DNA of 64,000 bases from Rhodoferax sp. Lineage in GTDB: Bacteria > Pseudomonadota > Gammaproteobacteria > Burkholderiales > Burkholderiaceae_C. Shown here in pieces: positions 55,018 through 64,000 of this stretch. The stretch covers positions 124,001-188,000 of the forward strand of contig NZ_JABBPD010000007.1 of assembly GCF_012927445.1 (NCBI RefSeq). Reading direction: 5' to 3'. Numbering within the stretch: position 1 is the first letter of the stretch; each line of letters begins with the position of its first letter. The translations under genes and the position numbers were made by a program. The notes under the pieces are model-generated. The model made no database searches, was not told the DNA's origin, and saw only the letters and a list, made by a program, of their open reading frames with translations.

Positions 55018-56130
55018 ATGAAACCTATCCAACTTTTTGACCCGGCTTCCAGCACCTACACCTACGTCTTGTTTGACGAGATCAGCCGCGAGGCCCTCAT
55101 CATTGACCCGGTGGACGTGCAGCTGGAGCGTGATCTGGCGACGCTGCGCCAATATGGCCTCAAGCTGCGCTGGACGGTGGAAACCCACGCCCACGCCGAC
55201 CACATCACCAGTGCCGGCCAGCTGGCCGAACTCGCGGGGGCCAAAACCGCAGCGCCCGAGGGCTGTGGCATCCGCACCGCAGCGATGCAGCTCAAAGACG
55301 GCGACATCCTTTCTTTTGGCGACGAGCAGCTCAAGGCGCTGCACACGCCCGGCCACACCGCGGGCAGCATGAGCTATCTGTGGCGCGAGCATGTCTTCAC
55401 CGGTGACACGCTGCTGATCAACGGCTGTGGCCGCACCGATTTTCAGTCCGGCAGTGCCGAGGCTTTGTTCCACAGCCTGACCCAGGTGCTGTTTGCCTTG
55501 CCGGCGGCCACCACGGTCTGGCCGGGGCATGACTACCAGGGCCGCAGCCACTCCACCATCGGCGCCGAGAAGGCCGGCAACGCCCGGGTGGCGGGCAAGA
55601 CGCTGGCCGAGTTCACGGCCACCATGGCGGCGCTGAATCTGCCGAAACCGAAGCGGCTGGACGAAGCGGTGCCCGCCAACCTCAGCTCCGGCCTGCGCCA
55701 TGACGCCGGCGGTGAAGCGCGGCTGAATGCGCGTCCGGCGCCGGGTTACGCCGGCGATGTGTCGCCGCAACTGGCCTGCCAATGGTGGCAGGCGGGCGAT
55801 GCCGTGCTGGTGGACGTGCGCAGCGACGCCGAACGGGCCTGGGTTGGTTTTGTGCCGGGCGCCGTGCCGCTGGCCTGGAAGCAGTGGCCGGGCATGGCGA
55901 TGAATGCCACTTTTGACGAAGGCCTCAAGGCCGCGGTGCCGGCCGGCAAAAAAGTGGTGTTGCTGTGCCGCAGCGGCGTGCGTTCCATTGCCGCCGCCAA
56001 ACGCGCCACCGAACTGGGGCTGGAGGCCTACAACATTCTCGAAGGCTTTGAAGGCGACCCGGATGAACAGGCGCAGCGCGGCCGCAAAGGCGGCTGGCGC
56101 TTTCACGGCCTGCCCTGGCGCCAGGGCTGA
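55018..56130 (+). CDS. Persulfide dioxygenase-rhodanese fusion
   Basis: A 370-residue two-domain protein. The N-terminal metallo-beta-lactamase fold (ETHE1-like) has THAHADH (His57, His59, Asp61, His62), HTPGHTAGS and FTGDTLL with WPGHDY; it oxidises glutathione persulfide to sulfite. The C-terminal rhodanese domain has its active Cys at about 317 in LLCRSGVRS and can exchange sulfur between sulfite/thiosulfate and glutathione persulfide. The order MBL-rhodanese matches characterised PRF enzymes of Burkholderia. The ATG at 55018 fits the family start. Confidence 0.9.
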   Translation: MKPIQLFDPASSTYTYVLFDEISREALIIDPVDVQLERDLATLRQYGLKLRWTVETHAHADHITSAGQLAELAGAKTAAPEGCGIRTAAMQLKDGDILSFGDEQLKALHTPGHTAGSMSYLWREHVFTGDTLLINGCGRTDFQSGSAEALFHSLTQVLFALPAATTVWPGHDYQGRSHSTIGAEKAGNARVAGKTLAEFTATMAALNLPKPKRLDEAVPANLSSGLRHDAGGEARLNARPAPGYAGDVSPQLACQWWQAGDAVLVDVRSDAERAWVGFVPGAVPLAWKQWPGMAMNATFDEGLKAAVPAGKKVVLLCRSGVRSIAAAKRATELGLEAYNILEGFEGDPDEQAQRGRKGGWRFHGLPWRQG

Positions 56131-56174
56131 GACGTCCATCCGACAGTCGTTGCACGGCCAGGCCGTGCTGCCGT

Positions 56175-57605
56175 TCAAACGGCCGGTGGCTGGCGCGTCA
56201 GCACGTCTTGCGCGGCTTGTTCGTAGGCGTAGGCCAGTTGCAGCAGCGCCCAATCGCCATGCGGCCGGCCGATCAGTTGCAGGCCCATCGGCAGGCCGCG
56301 GGCATCAAAGCCCACCGGCACACTGATGCACGGCAAGCCGGCCAAGGTGGCGTAAATCACCACCTCCATCCAGCGGTGGTAGGTGTCCATCTCGACGCCG
56401 TTGATGTGGCGGGGCCAGCGCTGCTCGGCCGCAAACGGCCAGACCTGCGCCACCGGCAGCGCCAAAAAGTCATGCGTCTCGAACAGCGAGAGCATGTGCT
56501 GGTAAAACGACGTGCGTTGCACGCTGGCGCGCAGGAATTCGGTGCCGGTCAGGTTGCGCGCCTGCTCATACTCCCACAGCGCCTCGGGCTTGATCTGCGC
56601 GCGGTTCTTCGGGTTCAACAAAAACGGGGCAATGCGCGCCGCCACCAGGGCTTTGCGCCAGACCAGCCAGGTCTGCCAGATCGGCTCGGCTGGCGTGCCC
56701 AGCGCCAGCGGGGCCACCGCACAACCGAGGGACTCCAGCCGCCGCAGCCCCTGCTCACACACGTCCAGAATGCCGGGCTCCATGGCGAGATAGCCCGACA
56801 GATCACCGAGCCAGCCAATCCGGCTATTTTTACAGTCAAAACCGGCCAAAGCCCCCGTGAAATCTTCGCCGTCAGCTATTGAAAGAGGAGCGCGCGGATC
56901 AAAGCCGGCCTGCACCGCGAGCAGCTGGGCCACATCTTGCACGGTGCGTCCCATCGGTCCTTCGGTGCCCAGCTGGTTGACCCAGGCATCCTGCACCGGC
57001 CACATCGGGACCCGGCCCTGGCTCGGGCGCATGCCAAAGACGTTGTTCCAGCCCGCCGGGTTGCGCAGGCTGCCCATGAAATCCGAGCCATCCGCCACCG
57101 GCAACAGGCGCAGGGCCAGTGCCACCGCCGCGCCGCCACTGCTGCCGCCCGCCGAGCGCGTGGCGTCATAGGCATTGCGGGTGGTGCCAAACACGTCGTT
57201 GAAGGTATGCGAGCCCAGGCCGAATTCGGGCGTATTGGTCTTGCCGACCACGATGCAGCCGGCCGCTTTCATGCGCTGCACCATCAAGCCATCCTCCTGG
57301 GGCACAAAGTGGCGCATCAGCGGCGAACCCAGCGTGGTGGGAATCCCCGTCGCGTTGGCCAGGTCCTTGATGGCCTGCGGCATGCCATGCATCCAGCCCA
57401 TCGACGCACCGCGCGCCAGTTGCGCATCCCGCTCGTCGGCCTGGCGCAGCAACACATCGCCGCTCTGCAAGCTGACGATCGCCTGGTGCCGCGGGTTGAC
57501 CGCCTCGATCCGGTGCAAATAGGCCTGCATCACCTCGCGGCAAGAAACCTGGCCGCCATGAATGGCGCGCGACAGGGCGTGGGCGGAGAGTTCGACGATG
57601 GACAT
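56175..57605 (-). CDS. Amidase signature family protein
   Basis: A 476-residue amidase. The catalytic Ser-cisSer-Lys set is visible: Lys in MPQAIKDLANA, and the Gly/Ser-rich AGGSSGGAAVALALR motif. MSIVELSAHALSRAIHGGQV is a typical start, so I use the ATG at 57605; the frame is open for 242 more codons through coaX on the other strand but has no coding sense there. Substrate unknown. Confidence 0.88.
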   Translation of the reverse strand: MSIVELSAHALSRAIHGGQVSCREVMQAYLHRIEAVNPRHQAIVSLQSGDVLLRQADERDAQLARGASMGWMHGMPQAIKDLANATGIPTTLGSPLMRHFVPQEDGLMVQRMKAAGCIVVGKTNTPEFGLGSHTFNDVFGTTRNAYDATRSAGGSSGGAAVALALRLLPVADGSDFMGSLRNPAGWNNVFGMRPSQGRVPMWPVQDAWVNQLGTEGPMGRTVQDVAQLLAVQAGFDPRAPLSIADGEDFTGALAGFDCKNSRIGWLGDLSGYLAMEPGILDVCEQGLRRLESLGCAVAPLALGTPAEPIWQTWLVWRKALVAARIAPFLLNPKNRAQIKPEALWEYEQARNLTGTEFLRASVQRTSFYQHMLSLFETHDFLALPVAQVWPFAAEQRWPRHINGVEMDTYHRWMEVVIYATLAGLPCISVPVGFDARGLPMGLQLIGRPHGDWALLQLAYAYEQAAQDVLTRQPPAV

Positions 57606-57704
57606 TAGTGGGCGCTCGGTTGAACTGCCGAGTTTAGAGTCGTGGACAGGGCCTGAAAACGCGGGCCACGCAGGCCCATCGCCGGTTTGAGGATAATCAC
57701 GCCC

Positions 57705-58472
57705 ATGACCTTCCTGGCAATCGACGTTGGCAACACCCGCCTGAAGTGGGCGCTGTACCAAACCCCCCACCGCCAAGCGCCCCTGCTGGCGCAAGGGGCC
57801 GAGTTTCTGGAGAACATTGACAAGCTGGCCGACGGTGCCTGGGCCGCCCTGCCCCCGCCCGACCGCATGCTGGGCTGCATCGTGGCCGGCGACGCCCTCA
57901 AACGCCGGGTCCAGGAGCAGATGGAAATTTGGGAAGTGGAGCCACGCTGGGTGGTGCCCCGGGCGGCCGAAGCCGGCCTGACCAACGGCTACGACGTGCC
58001 GTCGCGCCTCGGCGCTGACCGTTGGGTGGCGATGATCGGCGCCTGGCACCGCTCGCTGGCGCAGGGCCCGGCGCGACCGATGGTGGTCGTCATGGTCGGC
58101 ACCGCCGTCACGGTGGAAGCGATCGATGCCGGCGGCAAATTCCTGGGCGGCCTGATTCTGCCCGGCCACGGCATCATGCTGCGCGCCCTGGAGTCCGGCA
58201 CCGCCGGGCTGCATGTGCCGACCGGTGACGTCTGCGAATTCCCGACCAACACCAGCGACGCCCTCACCAGCGGCGGCACCTATGCCATTGCCGGCGCGGT
58301 GGAACGCATGGTGCAACATGTGCGGAGCCACTGCGGGGCCGAGCCCAAATGCGTCATGACCGGCGGCGCCGGCTGGAAGATGGCGCCCAGCATGTCGGTC
58401 CAGTTCGAACTGGTCGATAACCTGATTTTTGACGGCCTGCTGGAGATGGAAGCGCGCCGTTTTAATGGCTGA
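57705..58472 (+). CDS. coaX: Type III pantothenate kinase
   Basis: A 255-residue kinase for the first step of coenzyme A synthesis. The N-terminal [17 protein letters not shown] holds the ATP/phosphate motif; [13 protein letters not shown] and [33 protein letters not shown] are further CoaX marks. The start at 57705 places the ASKHA strand first. In betaproteobacteria it often follows birA; here upstream is the divergent amidase. Confidence 0.92.
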   Translation: MTFLAIDVGNTRLKWALYQTPHRQAPLLAQGAEFLENIDKLADGAWAALPPPDRMLGCIVAGDALKRRVQEQMEIWEVEPRWVVPRAAEAGLTNGYDVPSRLGADRWVAMIGAWHRSLAQGPARPMVVVMVGTAVTVEAIDAGGKFLGGLILPGHGIMLRALESGTAGLHVPTGDVCEFPTNTSDALTSGGTYAIAGAVERMVQHVRSHCGAEPKCVMTGGAGWKMAPSMSVQFELVDNLIFDGLLEMEARRFNG

Positions 58473-58474
58473 AT

Positions 58475-58523
58475 AGGCTGCAGCCCCCGTTCAGAATGCG
58501 CAAGTAGCTATTAATACAATAGC
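58475..58523 (+). repeat. Dispersed Comamonadaceae-type repeat, copy F
   Basis: AGGCTGCAGCCCCCGTT, CAGAATGCGCAAGTA and GCTATTAATACAATAGC, starting three bases after the coaX stop. Confidence 0.75.
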
Positions 58524-58555
58524 AATTCAATCAGGCGCAAGCAGGGCGGACTCGC

Positions 58556-59059
58556 TCAGCCCAACCCATACTGCCAGCCGAAAAAGACCGCCAGCCCGAC
58601 CATGATGGTGAGCAGTTGCTGTCGTGTCGCGGCGCACACGATCACGGCGGCAATGGCGGCGACCAGTTGCGGGTTATGCCAGCTCAGCTCCAGGCCTTTG
58701 CCCTGCGGCGCCAGCACCATCGGCACAATAATCGCCGTCAGCACCGTGACCGGCACGAAACTCAGCGCCTGTCGCAGCATCGGTGAAAACACCACGCGGT
58801 CGCCCAGGATGAAGATGATGGCTTTGATGAAGACGGTGATCACCCCCAGTCCGGCCTGCCCGGCCAGCAGCCCGATGGCGATGAACTGGCTGGAGCCGGC
58901 GAACACGCTGAGCGACATCATTTGCCCCTGCCACGGCGCCAGCTGGGTGGTACCGACCAGCGCCCCAAAAATCATGCCAAAGGGCGCGGCGCCCACCAGC
59001 ATCGGCACGGTATCGCGGGCGCCCGCCAGCAAACTGGCGCGGGAAGACGGTTGTGACAT
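58556..59059 (-). pseudogene. AzlC-AzlD chimera made by deletion
   Basis: A 167-residue open frame that joins two halves. Residues 1 to about 75 (VPMLVGAAPFGMIFGALVG, SLSVFAGSSQFIAIGLLAG) are the start of AzlC, the large subunit of a branched-chain amino acid exporter. From about residue 76 (VFIKAIIFILGDRVVFSP, LRQALSFVPVTVLTAIIVP) it is the AzlD small subunit. AzlC is normally ~230 residues and AzlD ~105 in a separate gene, so an in-frame deletion of about 500 bp has fused them. Export function is almost certainly lost. Confidence 0.7.
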
Positions 59060-59077
59060 CAGGACTCAATGACTAAA

Positions 59078-59127
59078 TAGGCGCTAGCCCTTGTGGGCTA
59101 TGCGTAGAAGGCTATTTATTTAATAGC
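59078..59127 (+). repeat. Dispersed Comamonadaceae-type repeat, copy G
   Basis: TAGGCGCTAGCCCTTG, GGGCTATGCGTAGAAG and GCTATTTATTTAATAGC, between the AzlC-AzlD chimera and the M20 gene. Confidence 0.75.
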
Positions 59128-59140
59128 AAATAATTTAACA

Positions 59141-60334
59141 TTACGCCTCGGCCTTCAACCACGCTTCCGCCAGTCGCACCCAGTAGGTGGCGCCCAGCGG
59201 AATCAGCGCATCGTTGAAGTCATAACTGGCGTTGTGCAGCATGCAAGGGCCGCCGCCGTGGCCCAGGTCGCGGTGGGCGCCGTCGCCATTGGCGATGAAG
59301 CTGTAGCAGCCCGGTTTGGCCATCAACATGAAAGAAAAATCTTCCGCCCCCATGGTCGGTTCCTGCACCTGCACGTTCTCTTCGCCGACGATGCTCGCCA
59401 TCACCTGGCGCGCAAATTCGGCCTCTTTGGCGCTGTTGATGGTCGGCGGGTAGTTGCGCGCAAACTCAAACTCGCCGGTCATGTCGAAGGCGGCGCAGGT
59501 GTGCGCGACGATCTGGCGCATGCGCTGCTCGATCAGGTCCAGCACCTCCAGGCTGAAGGTGCGCACCGTGCCCTGCAACTCACAATGGTCGGGGATCACG
59601 TTGGTCGCGACCCCGGCGTGGATCATGGTGACGGAAATGACGCCGGCATCAATCGGTTTTTTGTTGCGGCTGATGATGGTCTGAAAGGCATGCACCAGCT
59701 GGCACGCCACCGGCACCGGGTCGATCGCGTTATGCGGTAAGGCCGCATGACCGCCCTTGCCGTGGATGGTGATTTTGAATTCGTTGCTGGAGGCCATTAC
59801 CGGCCCCGGGCTGGCGGCAAATTTGCCCAGTTCCGAGCCGGGCCAGTTGTGCATGCCAAACACCGCGTCCATCGGGAACTGTTCAAACAAACCGTCGCGG
59901 ATCATCTCGCGGGCGCCACCGCCGCCTTCTTCGGCCGGCTGGAAGATCAGGTACACCGTGCCATCAAAATCGCGATGGGTCGCCAAATGCTGGGCCGCCG
60001 CCAGCAGCATGGCGGTGTGGCCGTCATGGCCGCAGGCGTGCATCTTGCCGGCGTGCTGGCTGGCATGGCTGAAGCTGTTGACCTCCTGCATCGGCAGCGC
60101 GTCCATGTCGGCGCGCAAGCCAATGGCGCGCTTCGACGTGCCATTTTTGACAATGCCGACCACGCCCGTGGTGCCCAGCCCGCGGTGCACGGGAATGCCC
60201 CATTCGGTCAGCTTTTGTGCCACCACCTCGGCGGTGCGGACTTCGGCAAAACACAACTCGGGGTGAGCGTGCAGATCGCGCCGCAGGGCGGCGATACCGG
60301 CGGCCTGGGCCACGATGGAATCAATAAGTTTCAT
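59141..60334 (-). CDS. M20-family amidohydrolase (hippurate/N-acyl amino acid hydrolase type)
   Basis: A 397-residue metallopeptidase-like amidohydrolase: RRDLHAHPELCFAE, RADMDALPM, KMHACGHDGHTAMLL (metal ligands), FQPAEEGGGGA and the dimerisation insert ITIHGKGGHAALPHNAIDPV. It splits N-acyl amino acids or hippurate-like amides. The final MGAEDFSFM carries another metal-binding segment. Complete and probably active. Confidence 0.9.
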   Translation of the reverse strand: MKLIDSIVAQAAGIAALRRDLHAHPELCFAEVRTAEVVAQKLTEWGIPVHRGLGTTGVVGIVKNGTSKRAIGLRADMDALPMQEVNSFSHASQHAGKMHACGHDGHTAMLLAAAQHLATHRDFDGTVYLIFQPAEEGGGGAREMIRDGLFEQFPMDAVFGMHNWPGSELGKFAASPGPVMASSNEFKITIHGKGGHAALPHNAIDPVPVACQLVHAFQTIISRNKKPIDAGVISVTMIHAGVATNVIPDHCELQGTVRTFSLEVLDLIEQRMRQIVAHTCAAFDMTGEFEFARNYPPTINSAKEAEFARQVMASIVGEENVQVQEPTMGAEDFSFMLMAKPGCYSFIANGDGAHRDLGHGGGPCMLHNASYDFNDALIPLGATYWVRLAEAWLKAEA

Positions 60335-60379
60335 AGCTGCTCCTGACTTCTGAGTCTAAAGCCAAGCGCCACCGCAATC

Positions 60380-62173
60380 TCAAAAACGACTGCGTCGCAG
60401 GCGCAGCGCATTGCCGATCACCGACACGGAACTGAAACTCATGGCCAGCGCCGCGATCATGGGCGACAGCAGCCAGCCGGTCAGCGGGTACAGCACCCCG
60501 GCCGCAATCGGGATGCCCAGCGTGTTGTACAGCAGGGCGAACAGCAAATTCTGTTTCATGTTGGCCACCGTGGCCTCCGGCAGCGCGCGGGCGATGGCGA
60601 TGCCGCGCGCCCTTCTTTCTGCAGTCGTTCGACCAGGCGCAGTTTGTCCGCCGGTTTGACTTCGCCATGCACTTCGTCAATGCCAAGACGGGCGGCGACG
60701 GCTTTGAGCGTTGCCAACGCTTCAAGCGTGCTGGGCTTGATCGGGTCGGACACCGCCAGCAGGCCCGCCAACTGACCCTCGACCGCCAGGTGCATCACGC
60801 TGGCGCCTTCGCCGCGCAAGGCCTCGGCCTGTGGCAGCAGGCTCTCGACCGAGACACCGAGCTGCTGCATCAACGTGGTGTTGCCCAGCGCCAGCTAGCG
60901 GCCAGGCGCAGCACCTCGTCGGCCGCCAAGTCGGGCGCGGGTACGGCACGCTCAAACGCCGGGCGGCCTTCGGTCAGGGTGCCGGTCTTGTCGATGATGA
61001 GGGTGTCGATCTGGCGCAGGTTCTCGATGGCGGCCGCATCACGGAACAGCACGCCCCGCGTGGCCCCCAGCCCCGTGGCCACCATGATGGACATCAGCGT
61101 GGCCAGGCCTAAGGCACAAGGGCAGGCGATGATCAGGACCGCCACCGCGTTGATCAGGCCGAAGACCCAACTGGGCTCAGGGCCGAAAAACCCCCACGCG
61201 AAGAAAGTCAACCCGGCAATGGCCACGACCGTCACGACAAAGTAGCCCGCCACCAGGTCGGCCATGCGCTGCATCGGCGCTCTGGAGCGCTGGGCTTGCG
61301 CCACCATCTGGACAATTTGCGCGAGTACCGTGGATGAGCCTACTTTTTCTGAACGCATGACCAGGGCGCCGCTGGTGTTGAGCGTGGCGCCAATCACGGG
61401 GTCGCCCACGCGCTTGCTCACCGGCACGGGTTCACCCGTCAGCATGGATTCATCGACGGAACTGCTGCCTTCGGTCACGGTACCGTCCACCGGCACTTTC
61501 TCGCCAGGGCGGATGCGCAATATGTCGCCGACATGAACGTGGCTCAACGGCACGTCTTCTTCACTTCCATCGTCTTTGATACGCCGGGCGGTCTTGGGCG
61601 CCAGGCCGAGCAGGGATTTGATCGCGGCCGAGGTTTGCGAACGGGCCTTGAGCTCCAGCACCTGGCCCAGCAAGGTGAGCGAAATGATGACGGCGGCGGC
61701 TTCGAAATAGACGGCGACCCGTCCCATGGAGACAAACGAGGCCGGAAACACCTGCGGGACGAGCGTCGCCACCACGCTGTAGACAAAAGCGGCACCGGTG
61801 CCCAGACCGATCAGCGTCCACATGTTGGGCTGCGATTCACCACCGATTGCCAACCCCGAAGGAAGAACGGCCAGCCAGCCCAAAGCACGATGGGGATCGC
61901 CAGAACCAGTTCAACCCAACTCTGCACCGCCATCTCCATCCACTGCAGGCGATGGCCCAACATGGCCAACACGAAGACGACCGCCGTCAACGGCAAGGTC
62001 CACCAGAAGCGGCGCTGAAAGTCGCGCAACTCCGGCTCCAGCGTCATGCCGCACTTGGGGCAGTTACCGGGATGGTCCTGGCGCACCTCCGGGTGCATCG
62101 GACAGGTGTAGACCGTGCCAGCCGCAGCGACCGGCGGCGGGGACTCAGCGGGTGGGGCTGGTTCGGCGGGCAT
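60380..62173 (-). pseudogene. copA: Copper-transporting P-type ATPase (CopA), disrupted
   Basis: Four frame fragments of one P1B ATPase. The first (from 62173: YTCPMHPEVRQDHPGNCPKC metal domain and first helices) breaks near 61826, where one C is missing in the NRSPNMW codons. The second holds [12 protein letters not shown] and the phosphorylation motif DKTGTLTEG. Then sequence is lost before [11 protein letters not shown] (near 60895), the TGD-containing segment is missing between ATLKA and VAARLG (near 60700), and the GDGxND segment is missing after QKEGR (near 60610). The C-terminal helices ([14 protein letters not shown]) follow to 60380. It cannot work. Confidence 0.9.
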
Positions 62174-62200
62174 GATGCACAGCCGTGGGGCGGCGGCCAG

Positions 62201-62650
62201 TCAGGTCAGCGCGGCGCACACCCGCTGCAGCCGCTCACGCGCTTCCTGAGCCACCTTGGCCACCTCCGGGTTGTCGGTCATTTGCAGCATCGCGATCGGG
62301 TCGATGAAGCCGACCGTCACCTGGCCGTCGGCATCCTGGCGCACCGCCACATTGCACGGCAGCAGCAGGCCGATGTCGGGCTCGGCCGTCAGCGCGCGAT
62401 GCGCCAGCGGGGGGTTGCAGGCACCCAGGATGCGGTGCGCCGGCACATCGAGGCCCAACTTGTTTTTCATGGTGGCCTGCACGTCGATCTCGGTCAAAAT
62501 GCCGAAACCTTCCGTCTTCAGTGCGGCACTCACCCGCTCGACAGACGCGGCGAAGTCGGTCTTGCCGAGCTGGGCGTGAAAGCCATAGGACGGGGTCCCG
62601 CGCTTCGCATCGGCCTCGCGTGGGTGGGTCGTTGGGGCGTTAGGGTTCAT
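62201..62650 (-). CDS. DUF302 family protein
   Basis: A 149-residue protein with the DUF302 core: SVERVSAALKTEGFGILTEIDV, then LGACNPPLAHRALTAEPDIG and LLPCNVAVRQ. DUF302 proteins are often encoded next to copper or heavy-metal genes, as here. There is no signal peptide. Function unknown; a role in metal handling is only suggested by context. Confidence 0.82.
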   Translation of the reverse strand: MNPNAPTTHPREADAKRGTPSYGFHAQLGKTDFAASVERVSAALKTEGFGILTEIDVQATMKNKLGLDVPAHRILGACNPPLAHRALTAEPDIGLLLPCNVAVRQDADGQVTVGFIDPIAMLQMTDNPEVAKVAQEARERLQRVCAALT

Positions 62651-62751
62651 GGGTATTTCCTTTCAGGATGGTTAAGGGAGGGTCTGACGCAGGCACCACG
62701 TCATGGAGGAGTTGGCCGTTTTATATTTCACTGAGTCTCGTGAGCCCCGCC

Positions 62752-63192
62752 TTATTTGGCCGGCTCGGCGGGCATCTGGTCCATCATCATTTTCATCATG
62801 GTCTGCATCATCTCCATGCGCTTCTCCATCATCTGCTGACGCGCCCCCATGTCACCGGTCATGCCCGGCATGTCCTTCATTTCTTTCATGTCTTTCATAT
62901 CGCCCATGCAAGGCATGGACATGCCCCCCATCATGTCCATGCCGTCCTGCATGGTTTTCTTGCGTTCGGCCATCAGCTTGCTGCGTTCTTGCGGGGTCTT
63001 GGCGTTCATCATTTTTTCGTGCATGTCGCGCATGGTCTTCATCTGCGCATCCATCCTGCCCATGGAGTCGGGTGCGGCCAGGCAACTGGCCGATGCAGCG
63101 CCCATCGGCCTTGGCGGCGCGGTGTTGCAGGCGACCAAGGCGCTGGCGGCGGTGACAGCAAAGGCAAGGGGAATGAATCGAAAATGGGTCAT
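62752..63192 (-). CDS. Methionine-rich periplasmic lipoprotein
   Basis: A 146-residue lipoprotein (lipobox ALVAC, Cys22) whose mature part is dominated by Met: RDMHEKMMNAK, MDMMGGMSMPCMGDMKDMKE, MQTMMKMMMDQM. Met-rich sequences of this kind bind Cu(I) or Ag(I). Together with the broken copA and the DUF302 gene it points to a copper-handling group. I do not know a named family. Confidence 0.75.
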   Translation of the reverse strand: MTHFRFIPLAFAVTAASALVACNTAPPRPMGAASASCLAAPDSMGRMDAQMKTMRDMHEKMMNAKTPQERSKLMAERKKTMQDGMDMMGGMSMPCMGDMKDMKEMKDMPGMTGDMGARQQMMEKRMEMMQTMMKMMMDQMPAEPAK

Positions 63193-63272
63193 GACAGTCT
63201 CCTGTGGGGTTAGCTAATGTTGGGCGTCAATTTACGCCTACTTCATGTTGATGTCTATGTCGCAGCAGGCAC

Positions 63273-63899
63273 TTAGCGGCTTGCCTGCGAGACTTCCGTC
63301 AGCTTGCCCTTCACAAGCTTGAAGTGGAACCTGGCGCTTACCGCTTGGGACCACAGGTCTTTGTCTTTCAACTCGCGTTGGAACGTCGGCACCTCCACGG
63401 TCACGGTGGCGGCATAGGTGCCATCACCCAGAAGCGCGCTGTTGGCTGAATAGTGCAGGCCGCTGTTGCCCCACATGGGCGGCAAAGGCAACGCGACAGT
63501 CTTGCCAGTTTCCTGGTGTGTCGCGGCAAAGTGGATGTTGGCGTAGGGAATGCGCGTCTTGGTTTTGGGGTCGGTCAGCTTTAACTCGACGTGGTAGCGC
63601 TCATCGGTATCAGGCACATGGGCGTCCCACAGGGGTGGATTGCCCATCTGCATCCACATCGGTTCGGAACCTTCCAGTTCCAATTGGAAAATCATGTTGC
63701 CGGTCGCAACACGGCCGATTAGAACCGCTTTTTTCAAAGGGTCGGCCGCAGCGGCCAGCCGTTTTATCTTGGGTTCAGCAAGTTGTGCCGCCGCGCTTTG
63801 CTGACTATGTGGTTGGCTTGGCGCAGGGATTTGGGCCCAGGAACCGGCACAGGCGGCCGCCAGAGCGAAGGTCAAGGCGGTGTAACGAAGAGGTGACAT
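63273..63899 (-). CDS. P19/Tp34-like periplasmic metal-binding protein
   Basis: A 208-residue exported protein (signal peptide LTFALAAACAGSWA). The segment YHVELKLTDPKTKTRIPYAN, then TGKTVALPLPPMWGNSGLHYSAN resembles the P19/Tp34 family of periplasmic iron/copper-binding proteins (pM...GxHYGAN motif). The first metal Met/Glu region is less clear. It is upstream of the Met-rich lipoprotein and probably in the same transcript. Confidence 0.65.
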   Translation of the reverse strand: MSPLRYTALTFALAAACAGSWAQIPAPSQPHSQQSAAAQLAEPKIKRLAAAADPLKKAVLIGRVATGNMIFQLELEGSEPMWMQMGNPPLWDAHVPDTDERYHVELKLTDPKTKTRIPYANIHFAATHQETGKTVALPLPPMWGNSGLHYSANSALLGDGTYAATVTVEVPTFQRELKDKDLWSQAVSARFHFKLVKGKLTEVSQASR

Positions 63900-64000
63900 G
63901 GTGAACTCCCAGTATGAAAGTCAGGGTGAAAGAACAAGGATTGGGCAAAAAGGATCGGACGCAAAACGCAGGCCCCCGGCTGCACGGATCAATCCGCGCA

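Noticed and set aside
57606-58331. N-terminal extension of the amidase frame
   Set aside because: It runs opposite coaX, looks like shadow coding, and the family start is at 57605.

Overview
The window looks like chromosomal DNA of a betaproteobacterium of the family Comamonadaceae (Rhodoferax/Polaromonas-like). The reasons are moderately high GC, the gene families present (COG3014-YcfL-LpoB set, DUF6172, DUF3330, DUF3297, PEP-CTERM acyltransferases, a fused LivM-LivG protein, fused isobutyryl-CoA mutase), and a dispersed ~50-bp repeat whose core resembles GCTATTAAATTAATAGC next to a TAGCCCCCGTT...TGCGCAAG arm, which I associate with this family. No rRNA or tRNA gene was recognised.

Layout. 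1-7112 (minus strand): most of an aryl-polyene-like lipid operon (ACP, COG4648 membrane protein, acyl-AMP ligase, hotdog dehydratase, LpxL-like acyltransferase, LolA-like protein, MMPL exporter, polysaccharide deacetylase cut by the window edge), with almost every junction a short overlap. 7472-12025 (plus): COG3014 lipoprotein, YcfL, LpoB, a CsgG/LpoB-like protein and an alpha/beta hydrolase. 12195-17117 (minus): a type IV-A CRISPR-Cas locus: csf3 (Cas5-like), a small csf1-position protein, a Cas6e-like nuclease, csf2 (Cas7-like), a nine-repeat array with strict 30-nt spacers, and a DinG (Csf4) helicase that carries a C-terminal HNH nuclease. There is no cas1/cas2. 17300-23237: NodIJ-like ABC exporter, PurT, small DUF genes, DgkA, ferric-reductase-like flavocytochrome. 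23445-26639: an accessory patch with a Phd/VapC-type toxin-antitoxin pair, a HipA-like fragment between two inverted repeat copies, an FRG-domain protein and a decayed higBA pair.

26646-31975: AMP nucleosidase, lipocalin, GshA, glyoxalase-like protein, DUF3330. 32388-36656 (minus): a PEP-CTERM module with two exosortase-associated, autoinducer-synthase-like acyltransferases, a PaaK/CapK-like adenylate-forming enzyme and a PEP-CTERM secreted protein preceded by a possible sigma-54 promoter. 37008-43724: DbpA and RhlE RNA helicases, small proteins, TehA-like channel, chemotaxis receptor and periplasmic cache protein. 43917-49687: acetate permease ActP/YjcH and fused isobutyryl-CoA mutase with a LiuR-like operator. 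49852-54766: branched-chain amino acid ABC transporter. 55018-60334: persulfide dioxygenase-rhodanese fusion, amidase, type III pantothenate kinase, an AzlC-AzlD deletion chimera, M20 amidohydrolase. 60380-63899: metal-handling genes around a copper ATPase gene destroyed by one frameshift and three deletions.

The main item of interest is the type IV locus. Instead of relying only on interference by DinG unwinding, its DinG carries an intact-looking HNH motif, so the complex may cut DNA. A DinG-HNH type IV system has been described experimentally in recent deep-clustering work, so the architecture is rare rather than wholly new; the small zinc-finger-less csf1-position protein, the apparent chromosomal location and the two-form repeat hairpin are the less-charted parts.
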